Below are positions 35,216 through 47,343 of a stretch of 64,000 nt of DNA, one piece after another. The notes beneath the pieces were generated by a model. The model was given only the letters and a program-made list of their open reading frames with translations. It was not told where the DNA came from and did not search any database. The position numbers were made by a program, and so were the translations under genes. The DNA lies in contig NC_087379.1 in the NCBI RefSeq assembly GCF_963675165.1, positions 1,249,001 to 1,313,000 on the forward strand, given 5' to 3'. The DNA comes from Halichondria panicea (lineage: Eukaryota > Porifera > Demospongiae > Suberitida > Halichondriidae). The stretch's first letter is position 1. Each line of letters starts with the position of its first letter.

Positions 35216-35438
35216 CTTGTAGATTATGCTTCCATGTAATCTACTGTTTTTAGCCAATCAGATCAATTACAGATGATGTAATGTAGTCTAATTGTGGTTT
35301 GAATGTCACGCATTCTAATCAAACAGTGTGCATAGAGCTGTACAAAGGGGGGGGCATTGTTGAGGGGTTGTTTTAGTCTCAGCAATTTCATTGTACTGTA
35401 TAATCATGTTGGTACTATCCTTTTTGTTTTATCTGCAG

Positions 35439-35472
35439 GCTTGAGGAACTGGACAAAATAGTAATCTGAAGC
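35439..35472 (+). pseudogene. NCAPD3 last-exon fragment before unit 4
   Basis: TTTTATCTGCAG|GCTTGAGGAACTGGACAAAA parallels the acceptor and last coding exon of NCAPD3 (20726-20765), including intron sequence to its left. It is diverged and isolated from other exons. Confidence 0.6.
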
Positions 35473-35856
35473 ATTTATAGCTACTACACATCAACTAGAG
35501 ATCAGATGTGGTGCCAATCTCTTTTGTCATTTAATATTCATTGCTGTGTTTACAAAAATTTACATTGACATTAGGGGGAGGGGCTGACCTTGAGCTAGCT
35601 CAAAACCAAACACTGTATACAGTAACCACTACAGTACCAACGCTCTTCCTAGACAGTATTAAGTAAGTCAAACATTAACTATAAGCTTTGTTATAAACCA
35701 TAGGGTTGAGCTAGATCTACTTGCATATATTTCTACTCACTATCTGCATGACATTGTGGTTATTAATTAGTCTTGAATGATGGTTCAGCTGTAATTTAAA
35801 ATGTTGTTTCCCTACAGAGATTCAGCTAAGCAAAGTCACACTATAAACAAAGACAA

Positions 35857-38800
35857 ATGGCTGTAAATCCACAAGCTTTCGAGCAGTTCACTCTGAGACA
35901 AATTCGCATCACTGAGAATAAGCTTGGACATGGTTCCTACGCTGTTGTCATGGAGCTAGAGTATCGAGGACTGAAATGTGCCGGCAAGAAGCTTCACAGA
36001 GCTCTGTACGAAGCTGGAATCGGGTATGCAGCACGAAGGTATCTGGAGGAGTGTCGCCTGCTCAGTCAAACTAGGCACCCCAACATTGTACAGTTTCTGG
36101 GAGTCTGTTTTGAGGAAGGCTCTCAGCTCCCCATCCTAGTCATGGAGTTCCTCCCTACCAACTTGACCAGCTGTCTCGAACGCTACGGTATTCTTCCCGA
36201 TGAGATCAACTTCTCCATCCTCCATGACGTCTCACTGGGGCTGGTCTACCTCCATGGCCAAACACCAATTATTGTGCACAGAGATCTCTCAGCCAACAAT
36301 GTCCTCTTGTCCACCAACATGACGGCAAAGATATCCGATCTTGGGGTCGCTCGAATATTGAACCTGACCCCCCTTCAAGTGAGTCGAATGACGGAGACCC
36401 CTGGTACCCCAGCGTACATGCCCCCCGAAGTGATGGTTGCCAACCCCCACTACAACACCAGTGTGGATGTGTTCTCCTTTGGGATCATGATGATTCACAC
36501 CTTCACAGCAGAGTGGCCACTACCAAGTATCGGCCCCACCAGAATCGATCCTGCTAATCCCAATGGTTTGATACCAGTGACGGAAGCTGAACGACGTAAA
36601 GAGTTTCTTCGAAAGATTCCCCCAGACCACCCTCTGATGGATCTCATCATGCGCTGTCTCAGCAACAACTCTCAGCAAAGGCCTAGAGCAGTGGAGATAG
36701 TGGGTCGGATGGTGGGTGTGGTAATTGAGTACCCTCCCTCCTTTGAGAACAGAGTGGAGATGCTCCAGCGAGTGAGTGCCCTACTGACAGAGAAGAGAGA
36801 GCTTGAGGAGGAGGTTGTGAGGAAGGACTCGGCAATCCAGGAGAAAGCAGGAGAGAACGAGGCACTGGCGGAGGAGAAAAGACGACAAGACGAAGAAATT
36901 GAAAACACTGTCGAGCGTATCCAGTTGGTGCACTCTGTGGAAATTAATCAGCTCAAAATGGATAATGACAACCATGTAACTGAACATAGTGTAGAGATAG
37001 AGGATCTCAGAGTTGAATTGGAGCTCAAAGAAGCATTGGCTGCCACAAAAGATGCACTAGTGACCTCTAAAGATACTACCATCGCTAGGTTAGAAACTCG
37101 ATGTAAGCAACTCACTGAAGAGGTGGAGCAACAAATTGCCAACGTCGTCTACACTCACAACGAGCTTGTATCTAAAGCTACGACAATAGCTCAACTGGAA
37201 ACAGATGTATCCAATCTCACTGCACAAATGGAACAGGAGCTAGCAGACAAAAACTATATTATTGCTGACAAAGATTCGACTATCGCTCACAGAGATTCGA
37301 TGCTTGCCTCCAAGGACGCTTCCCTTCAGAAGAATAAAACCACCATTCAGAGTTTAAACGACCAACTCACCAAAACCAGAGACTACCTGACCAGCAAACC
37401 ACAGGTGAGCTCATCAACACTGTACCACTAAGTGCACACATCTATAATATGATACCCTCATATCTCTTATTAATTGTATCGCCACCTAATACATGTAGAA
37501 GTGCCTAGTTCAATGTTCAATTAATCGCCAAAATAATAAAACATTTTTTTGCAGTGCCTAGGTTTAGTAGAATTTGTTGTGTATTTTAGTTGTGTAACGT
37601 TTGCCAAGAAAATTGTTTTTTGCGATGCTCAGTAATTCGGATCAAGGTTGTTAAATGTGACTTGTAATAAGTCAATGGTTATAATTATAGCCTCGTTCCC
37701 AGGCCGATTGGTCCCCTAAAATAATGCTATATAGGTCGACAACTAGGCCAGCATGGTATTGATTGTATCTGGGTGGGGTTGGATTATGTTATTCCAAATC
37801 AGCCGAGGAACATTATTCCAAATCAACATTGTGAGTTTATTCTGTTGTTGTTACAATAATTATGCTAATCACCACTCCAATATGTTGTTAGTCTACTATG
37901 AAATCTGAAATCCCCACAAAATCATAGCTATATCATCATTATTAATTTTGCTCTTGGCCACGTAAAAGCACAGGATCGATACCGATCATGTTTTTGTTGC
38001 TATGGTAACCTTGTAACATTATGGGTTACTTAATAAATGTCTTCATCACATGCAACACACAAGTTATTGACTCTCTGTATTCTCCAGTCCCTACAGGTTC
38101 AGTTGTCCTACAGTCAGTGCTCTGAGGCTCCAGTGGAGATGTCTGGTGGGCAAGCGGTAACCATCAATGGCAAGGTCTACTATGGTGGAGGAGGCTGTGA
38201 TGATGACGAGCACTGTGTCCACTGTTACGATCCGCCACAAGACGTCTGGTCAACTCTGCCCAGACTTCCTGTATACTATTTTGGTCTAGGAGAGGTCAAA
38301 GGTGAACTGGTAGCAGTTGGTGGTGCAGATTCATCCAACTCTATATCCAACGTGGTACATGTGTTTAACGAGGGAAGGAACTGGAAACAGATGATCCCAC
38401 CCATGCCCACAGCGAGGTTTTCACCAGCAGTCGTTAGTCTCCCAAAACATCTGATCGTAGCAGGAGGTCAGTTGGGGTATACTGACTACACTGATAATGT
38501 TGAGATCTACAACATCAGCACCTCCCAGTGGAGCGAGACAGACAGACTACCGTATGCTTGTTTTCAACAAAGAGGAATTGTCTACAACAACACAGTGTAC
38601 CTAATGGGGGGATTTGACGGCAATAATCTAAACAAGGTGTGTGCTGCTCAAGTCGACAAGCTCATCTCAGCAGACCGACAGAATGATGGGAGTTCCAACA
38701 AAGCCGACTCTGTCTGGAATGCAATATTCAGCACACCGTTTTACTGCCCCTCTCCTGTAACGATATCCGACACCCTATTTGCTGTTGGTGGAGTGGATAG

Positions 38801-39023
38801 TGAAGGTGGAGTGGATAGTGAAGGTGAAGTCACTCAAAGGATCTACGCCTACTCATCCTCGATGGACTCCTGGCTCTACGTTGGTGATCTACCATCTCCT
38901 ATAGCATACGTTCCCGCTGTGTCACTGTCTCCAACAGAGTGCATTTTGATCGGAGGAGACGACGAAGACGTTGCGTATCAATCAACTGTTCTTAAACTTT
39001 CGCTCAAAAACGTTATGAGATAA
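35857..39023 (+). CDS. Kinase-coiled-coil-kelch protein, array unit 4
   Basis: Exons 35857-37404 and 38088-39023 join in phase and give about 827 residues. The kinase keeps GHGSYAVV, CAGKKL, VHRDLSANNVLL, SDLGVARIL and MPPEV. The coiled coil is the longest of the family, with extra segments between residues 370 and 490. The kelch exon has all blades and an 18-bp in-frame duplication (GGVDSE repeated) in the fifth. It is open throughout. The intron of 683 bp is longer than in units 1 and 2 (311 and 204 bp) and contains a copy of the TAGCCTCGTTCCCAGGCC element end at about 37690. It is followed after about 200 bp by the intact Ig receptor gene on the same strand. Confidence 0.85.
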
Positions 39024-39225
39024 ACACTTGAGTTTCTGTGTCTTATAAAAGTGTGATTTTTATAATGGCTTGAGCAAACAATACTGCTGTTGTGTCTGCA
39101 TGTGCTGAGTGGCTGATATTCATAGATTGTTAATGTGAGATGTGATCAACAGATTAAACATTAGCAATGCGTGGGTGGACACATTTGAAGGGGAGGGGCT
39201 GCTCAGAGCTGAAACCTGTATCAAC

Positions 39226-41444
39226 ATGAACTCTTTCAACCAGGTCTCGCCATTGGTCGTCTCCACACTCGGCCTGCTGGTACTAGGTGAGATGGTGTAA
39301 CCTCCATAGACACTGTGGCTAGAGTACATAAATCTTTCCAATGGCTAGTTTATGAATTATTATAGATTCCAATGGCTAGATGACCCAGCTAGAGTCTACA
39401 GTTTATGAAGTATTGTTGTTGTTTTCTTGCATGTTCTTGTACCCCCTTGCATGGTCCCTACTAGAGCTGAGCCAAGAGGCTTACTATACTGATGCTAGTA
39501 TATAGTTTATGAGTCGGTATTCATGGTATTGTTGTTGCATGTGTTCTTGTACCTTGGTCCTTTATTACGAGCTTAGCTACAGGCTCACTACTGATGCTAG
39601 TATATATGGCCTAGTGTTGAGGCTGCACTGTTCTGTGACCCTCTCCTATACGTACTATGGTGTATGTTAAATATAACCCTCTCCCTCTATACTGTAGCCA
39701 CCCTCCCTGTGACTGTGTGGGGGCAGACTGTGTCAGTTAGTAATGTGAGTGTGGCCTACCAACAACAGGCAGTGTTGGGATGCTCTCTGATTGGCTACCT
39801 GGGAGCTGGTCCAGTGATCATTAGCATTGATAAAGTCAGTGGACCTGTCTCCACCTCACTGTGAGTCAATTAGCTGCTACCAAGCACAGGCTGGTGGTCA
39901 TGTTTTGGCCGGAAAACTTTTAGATTTTGGGGTAACCTTAAAACTTGGAGTAGAGCACTATAAGTCATTCTAACAATTTTAGCCTGACCACTCTTAAAAA
40001 CTTGCTTGTCACGCCCCTGCAATGTCTGGCATATTGAGATTCAGCTATGTTTGAACATTAATCAATTAATGTGCCGGTACTTTTGTGAAGTATGTAGTAC
40101 AGCATTTCAACCCTCACTCTCTACCTCAACACACAGTTTTGACCAGCAAAACCTCACTGCTTCACTGACTCTAGTTGCCGCTAACTACTCGGACATTGGA
40201 GCATACAGATGCACTGCTATGATTGATGGAGAGAGTGTCTCCCAGACAACATTATACCTGCAAATTAACGGTATATGATTGCACTGACAGATATAATATA
40301 TAGCTACACAGTGCTTAATTAATTCCTGCTATAATGCTGATGTTGTAATGTATGGTAACAAAGTATAAGTGCTCTTATATATATCTCAGTATGACATGCA
40401 CTCTCTTGCAGGTTACCAGCCTCCTACTGGTCAGTTTGGGTTTGGTTTGGTCAAGTCGTCAGAGACACAGCTGGTGGAGTGTCCAGTGGAGGGTGTGCCC
40501 GGACCATCACGCTTCTACTGGCAGAGGGGACAAAGAATCAACGCCCTCAGGTACAGGGGCTATAGAATGTGTGCACAGAAACAGATATTGCATGCTTTCG
40601 TACAGCTAAGTTTTTGACTGCATTATGATTAGAAATGTCTCAATAATTGTTGCATTACATGCACATTACCCAGGCTACACAACCCCCCCACACGTACACA
40701 CACACAGAGTGACCACACAGACGGACTTGCTGTCAGGACCATTTGTGGACAGTGTGGGACGTCTTGATCTGTCTAAAGCACAGAACAGTGACTCTGGCAT
40801 ATACAGATGTACCGGAGTGGACGTGGCAGGTGGCAGTGGATATCAACTGTTCAATATTGAGATCAATAATGTGGATGGTAAGCTATAAATAACCAACTGA
40901 AATTGTTTCATGATTTTCTCCCCCAGAGTTTTTGTTGGCCACTCAGTGGTACTTTATTCTGCTTTATGCTCTCGCTGGTGTCGCCCTGGTTGCCATGGTG
41001 ATTCTCCTTATATGGTGTTGCTATAGCACCCGTCACTATTGGTTTGTGAAAATAAAGACGACAGTTGTTGTCCGTAAGAGAGTGAAGAAGAAGACGTATG
41101 CAGAAGCAAGGAGAAAGTCGCAGGAAACTGGTCAGAGGAAAATGGCACTGGCCCATGGTAAGTAATAACCGACTGGTGGAAGTATGGTGGTGGAAGTATA
41201 GTTCCATTCCATTCTAGTATTGTACACCCTGATACCGGTACCTGATAGTGTCCACATGCAGTGCAGTTCCATTACATTCCCTGATGTACACGTACAGGAA
41301 CGCTTATACTCGCACAAGTTATATGCATGATTATACAAAATGTTGGCAATTAAGACTTATTGTGTCTTATTTCTCACTGCAGAACTGCAGGCCAAGGATG
41401 ACTACAACTACGACATGTTTACATCTGAACAGACCACCAGATAA
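39226..41444 (+). CDS. Two-Ig-domain type I membrane receptor
   Basis: Exons 39226-39286, 39698-39860, 40137-40270, 40412-40550, 40708-40877, 40927-41157 and 41383-41444 all join in phase. Product about 319 residues. Exon 1 encodes a signal peptide (MNSFNQVSPLVVSTLGLLVL). Ig domain 1 is split over two exons (Cys in AVLGCSLIG; DIGAYRCTA). Ig domain 2 is split likewise (LVECPVEG; DSGIYRCTG). A single membrane span FILLYALAGVALVAMVILLI follows, then CCY and a basic stop-transfer region. The tail of about 60 residues ends DDYNYDMFTSEQTTR and contains YDMF, a possible YxxPhi sorting signal. Cell-surface recognition or adhesion is inferred. Broken copies of its first exons follow each upstream kinase-kelch gene. 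I see no ITAM or ITIM. Confidence 0.9.
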
Positions 41445-41684
41445 GACAAGTAGTTAGAACCATCGGTAGTATAGTCAACGAACTACAAACCCACAAGCAC
41501 TAGAATATTGTGACTTTATATATACAATGCTTTTATCACAGTATTAATTTTGTACTATAAACAGTGAACGTTTCAGAGTTGGCAATAAATTAACAATTGT
41601 ACAACAAAGATTGTTGTGGGTATAAAACTGACGGAGATTGCTACAAAAATTGCTACAACAACTAATTAGAACAAGACGCACTAG

Positions 41685-42229
41685 TTAAACTTTAAATCCT
41701 AGTTTCCTCATACAGTCTTTGTGAGCCTCTATCAGATCGCGACAGTTCTCCTCTCCGTTCTCCACGATGCAGGCGTCCCTGGGCTTCTTGGTCTCAGGGC
41801 AGGCACAGCACGGCTTCAACTTCTTATCACTGAGTGCAAGAATGTATATGAACTGATGAAGTATTGGTTTTTGCTTAATATAGTTTTAGGCCTGTATTTA
41901 TTATATGTACGTACGTGTGTGTGTTTGGAAGGAGGTAAGATGGACTGTACACATAGCCTCAAGAGCCTAGAGGCATCAATGTAGTGGCATAGTCTATACT
42001 AGACTGTACTGAAGCTGTAGATCGATGCTATAGATGTACAGCTTCAGTACAGTCTAACAGTGTAACACATGAAGTTTTTATCCCAACAAACCTAAATAGA
42101 GGTTGCCTATAGATTTAAACGTACTGGATACATCCCTCTAACCTATTGGATGATGCCTACTCACCCAGCTGCTTCTGCTGGCTGTGTGCAGGGAGCATTC
42201 CTCTGATCTTTGTAACAACTATCAGCCAT
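41685..42229 (-). CDS. COX17: Cytochrome c oxidase copper chaperone COX17
   Basis: Two minus-strand exons, 42229-42165 and 41829-41685, join in phase (GCTGG|gtgagt ... cactcag|TGAT) and give 69 residues. The second exon has [20 protein letters not shown], with the copper-binding CC and a CX9C, followed by a second CX9C ([11 protein letters not shown]), then MRKLGFKV and stop. COX17 delivers copper to SCO1 and COX11 in the mitochondrial intermembrane space and is imported through the Mia40 pathway via its twin CX9C helices. Length is typical. The N-terminal 20 residues contain two additional cysteines not usual for the family. The gene is head-to-head with SF3A1, with 145 bp between start codons. 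Confidence 0.95.
42001..42055. repeat. Perfect 19-bp-arm hairpin in COX17 intron
   Basis: AGACTGTACTGAAGCTGTA (42001-42019) is exactly inverted at about 42037-42055, with a loop of about 17 bp. Confidence 0.85.
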
Positions 42230-42374
42230 TGTTAGTTGCAAGTTTTCAATATTTCTTTCGAGCTTTCTCCAAACCACGTGGAGTAATTCGGCTAAATAAA
42301 TCACTAACAAGCCAAGAAGCTAACAGTTAGCCCACCCCTATCCCTTGCTCTGTACGGTTCACCCTGAGCACCAG
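42230..42374. promoter_or_regulatory. Bidirectional promoter of COX17 and SF3A1
   Basis: The 145 bp between the two divergent start codons must hold both promoters unless upstream exons exist. A palindromic CCACGTGG (E-box, CACGTG core) lies at 42274-42281, near the middle. No TATA box is obvious in either direction, which fits two housekeeping genes. Function is inferred from spacing and the motif. Confidence 0.6.
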
Positions 42375-45300
42375 ATGCCAGAGCTAGTGTCTCCCAGTGT
42401 CCCAAAGGATGGAGAGAGCGCTCAAGAGAAGCCAGAAGCTGCACCAGTGGCAGCAGTGGAGGAGGCCCCTGCATCCAGGGCTGTGGTGGGGATCATCTAC
42501 CCCCCTCCTGAAGTTAGGAGTATCCATGTTATAGTAACTACATGTGTGGTACTCTACAGCTGAGAGGAGGTCTGGCGTATACGAGGATAGTGATTGATTG
42601 TCCTGTACTTTTTATAATTATTCATCACACATTTTGAAATTTAAATATTTAAATCAATTAACTTCCGACTAACCTTATACTTAACACGCACATAATTATA
42701 TGCGTTTGTGTATGTGTATGTGTGTAGCAGTTGTCTTCCTGAGCCACCATTGCAGATATCGTTGACAAGACTGCCGACTTTGTAGCCAGAAATGGTGAGT
42801 GTAATGATGACATTGAACGAGCCAAAGCAATAATTATACCTTTAACCAATTAACCACGGACGGCCCTCAATTTAATATCTGTCTTCACCAATAATTTAAT
42901 TAGTGCTCTAATGAAAAGTTGATCTTGTTGTAGACTATCACATTTAGCAACTGCATGCGTTCTAAACATCAATGACGTACGACTATTTGTTATTAAGACT
43001 TGACCTATGTCTGTAACATAGCTGCTGCCCCTAGCGTGCATGGCTGCTCTGTACATTACATGCCCCTCACTACAATATGCAGGGCCAGAGTTCGAGACTC
43101 GTATCAAGAGTAACGAGGCGGGGAACTCAAAGTTCAACTTTCTCAATTCACACGACCCGTACAATGCCTACTATCAGCACAAGATCAAGGAGATACAAGA
43201 GGGTGTGGCTCAGGAGATAGCAGCCGCACAGCAACCTGGATATGTGGTGAGATAATGTTATCACACTAATGTCTGTTTCAGAGGATTTCCGACATGCGTG
43301 CACGAGTAAATGCATTTTATCACATAATTGAAAATGACACGACGACGATCAATGCACTGAACTTGTAGTGATCGTGCATGCGTGATGACCCCCTCAGGCT
43401 TTGTACCAAATACGAATGAACGTGTAGTACTGTACATGTACAATGATTGTGTGCACCTGTGTACCCCCCACCTTGCAGCCCCCCACCAAGGTCAGTCAGG
43501 CTGTGATGGAGACGGTAGTGCCCAAGGAACCTCCTCCTGACTTTGAGTTCATGGTAGAGCCACCGTCCATCTCTGGACAAGACCTGTGAGTGCATGGGGA
43601 CACCTGGTCACTGCGTGTGTGTGTGTAGTCATGGTGATCAGTATGAGCATGTAGGTCATAGCCTGAGGTGTCTTAATGGCCCCAAAATCTCCATGTGTTT
43701 AGCAGGCCACCTCTATATAAACTGTAAGAGAGTTATCTATCTATAGCAGGAGCTAAATTGTACTCCTGGTTGTATTAATCGATAGTAGCTAATAATTAAA
43801 GCTCTTATGGAAACACCCTCGTCCCTGTTGCAGTGACATTGTGAAGCTGACTGCTCAGTTTGTGGCCAGAAATGGAACACAATTCCTCGACAAACTCATG
43901 ATGAAAGAACAGGTAAATAAATCCCACAAACACCGAGTGCTTAATGCCTCGAGGCATGTTTTGCTTTCAAATTGGTTGATTTTTTCCAAATACTGAGTAT
44001 GAATATAATGTCTTCTTTTCCGTTTGTAGAGGAACTACCATTTTGACTTCCTCCGCAAGCAACATCCTCTGTTCTCGTACTTCACTAAGATGGTGGAGCA
44101 ATACACAACCATCATTAACCCCAAGAAGGAGACACTGACAAAGTTCAAGAAGGACCTTGAAAACCCTTTCGGAGTGAGCGAACAGTTTGTGTTGTAAGCT
44201 CTAGGCTATTATAGTATAATAGCAGTTACACATGTAGTACATGTAGCTGCATGGATCACCAGAACATAAGTGATGGCATCTCAAATAATTACAAGAGAGT
44301 AGGGATAGCCGTAGAGCTTTGATATTACCAAATTCCAAATGTTGGTGCATTCAATTTGAAGGTAGCATAATGCATACAATCATGTAAATGTTGCGCGTTT
44401 CACTGTCACAGTGCTTGAGTTAGGCAACAGCAGGCTTGCTGTACGTGTGTGCAGTATTCCATGCAGTAACTAACTGTCTTGTCACAGTGCTTGAGTTAGG
44501 CAACAGCAGGCTTGCTGTACGTGTGTGCAGTATTCCATGCAGTAACTAACTGTCTTGTTGTTGCATGTACACTGCTCAGATGCTGGACCGTGCCAAGCAT
44601 CGTGTGGACTGGCATCGTTACCAGGAGAGACAGAAGAGGCAGCAGGAGGAGAAACAAGAGAAGGAGAGAGGTGAGGGGTAGTTGAGGGAAGGGGGTAACT
44701 TGGGGGGGGGGGTGAATTATAAAGTAAATACATGCAGTAACTTGTATAATTATAATGTCTGTACCTGCAGAGGAAGCGGTTCTATTAATGAGCGTTCATT
44801 AATAGTGTAGAAAGTTGATTGTTTGTTTGAAAGTTGCTTATTCCCTCCTCCGCCTGCAGTGGAGTATGCTCAGATTGACTGGCACGACTTCATACTGGTA
44901 GAGACCATCAACTTCAAAGAGTCTGAAATGGGTACGTCCATTACTAGCAAATCACACAGGCCACCCTTTACCGCAGTGTCTGGTAATGGTAGTTTATCAC
45001 CTTGTGAAAAATGATGCGTATGTATGGTTGGTAAAGGGTCGTTGGTGCTACATTTGAAAACAGACTGAGATATCATGTCTGGTAAAGGGTCATAGTTTTT
45101 ACTGTTGAAAATCAACCAAGAGTTTTGTTGCACGATTGTACATGTACTACAGTATGTTGACAACCCACCTCCCTCTAGGCTACCTTCCCCCGCCCATCCG
45201 CCCCACCCAGTTGGCACAGCGGCTGCTCCAGCAACAGAAGTACCAGCGGCTGTCAGAGGAGACTGGAGATGTGCAGGAGATTGAGATGGAGGTCGAGGAA

Positions 45301-47311
45301 AATGAACCCGAGGTACTTGAATTGATCCCAAGTTGTGGAATCCATCGTGTAAAACACCCCCTCCCTTGTTGCTAAGGTTTGGTAGTTCGGTCCCATCACA
45401 GATCTTTATGTGATAGGCCTAAGAGCAACTGAAATGCATCTTTTGTTTTGAGTTCCTAGATTCTCATTTTGATTGCAGCAAGCCTGGTTTATACACATAC
45501 TGTATATAGTCACCATTGCTTCTCTATGGCAGCATGATCAGGTGAAGCAATGTCTGGAAAATACACTGTCTACATGTATAAGCATTTGGTACCTGTGATA
45601 TATTTGATCACCAATCACCCGCTATACTCCCAGGAAACTAGACCACCATCTCCGAAACGCCCACCCTCTCCACCTGTACCCAAGGCACGCCCACTCGTAT
45701 CACAAAGTGCCACGCCCACCGGCCCCATTGAGATCCGCCGAGACTACAACCCTAAGACCCACGGACCCTCTAAGCCGGTGACAGAGAAGGCTCCCACTGA
45801 GGGACAGTTCCTCATCTCTCCCATCACTGGAGAGAAGATACCGGCTCACAAGATGCAGGAGCACATGAGATATAGTGAGAGACCCATCTCTGTATACCGT
45901 ATAGCGGGTATATTTCGAGGGTATAAATGTTTACGATTTTCGCTAATTAAGCATCTACCGCGAACATTTATACCCACGAATTTAATATCGCATGCATACT
46001 GCAGAAATGTACACGTAGAGTTTTCTAGTAGTTTTAAACTTCCATTTTAGAAAAAAAGGGACCAAATGCTGTTAATTATATAGTGTATTGTGAGCCCCTC
46101 CCCCTTCCTCAGGTTTGCTGGACCCTCGCTGGGTGGAGGGTCAGAAGAAACAAGTGGAGGAGAAGAGGACGCAGAAGGAAGTGTTTGAGGAGGGTATGCA
46201 GATCGGCTCTAATCTGAGAAACCTGGCCTCGAGACGTACGGACATCTTTGGACGAGAGGAGACTATGATTGGTCAGAAGATTGGGGAGGAAGAACACCAA
46301 GCCAAGGCCGGCGTCCAATGGGATGGTCATTCCGGAAGGTGGGTGTGGTCTCCAATATAAGAAAGATATATACAATATGATCGTAAAGCTCTGCATGTTT
46401 TAAGTTGCTCGTACTCTTCAAGGATGTGGTCTTTGTTCTTTGTATTATCATGACGACACTTGCTGCTTTCCTGTTCAGTGCTGACATGGCTAAAAAGAAG
46501 GCTAAAGAGAACATTGCCGAACAATTGGAGGCTATAAGGAAAGCAAACGAAGCAATGTAAGTCTTAGTAGTAGTATACTCATATGATGTATATTCGATAA
46601 CACCTGAAACACCTTTCTGTATTTATTTAAAGTGTGTGAATGTATATGAATGGTTTTATTGCGTATGTTGCCCCCTATACAGTGACAGAGCTAAGCAAGG
46701 TCCGTCTCAGGGGATGAGTCAGTCGTCCTCCATCTTCTCATCCCGCCCCCGTGCCCCCGCCCCCCTGTTCTCAGCCCCTCCCAGACCCATGCTCTCACAC
46801 CCTCACATGCACTCCATGGGTGGACCACCCCCTCACCACCAGATGATGGGACATCACATGCAGGTGAGCCTCGTTAACAGCTGATTTTTGAATCCACCAT
46901 CTTTCTCTACATGTATGCTATATTGTGTAATAACATTAGTAGTTAACAGTGGTGTGCCCAAAACTTTCAAAGTGGCATATAAGGTCATGATGTCACCACA
47001 GTGTGTGTGGGTGATAGGATTATTAGAGCAAGGATAAGAGCTTTCTGTACATCCACACTGAGTGCATGAACACATCCCGGACACTTGAAGCTAAATTTTA
47101 CTCAATGTATGCTAAATTTTGAAATACCCTACATATACTGTAATAGCACAGTGTTAAAAGATCCCTCACTTATCACCCCCTCCCACACACACACACCCCA
47201 CACTGCACACACCCACCCACACATACACACACCCCCCACACACACACACCGCACACACACACACCCACCCACACACACACACACCACACACACCCCACAC
47301 ACACACCCACC

Positions 47312-47343
<32 letters not shown>

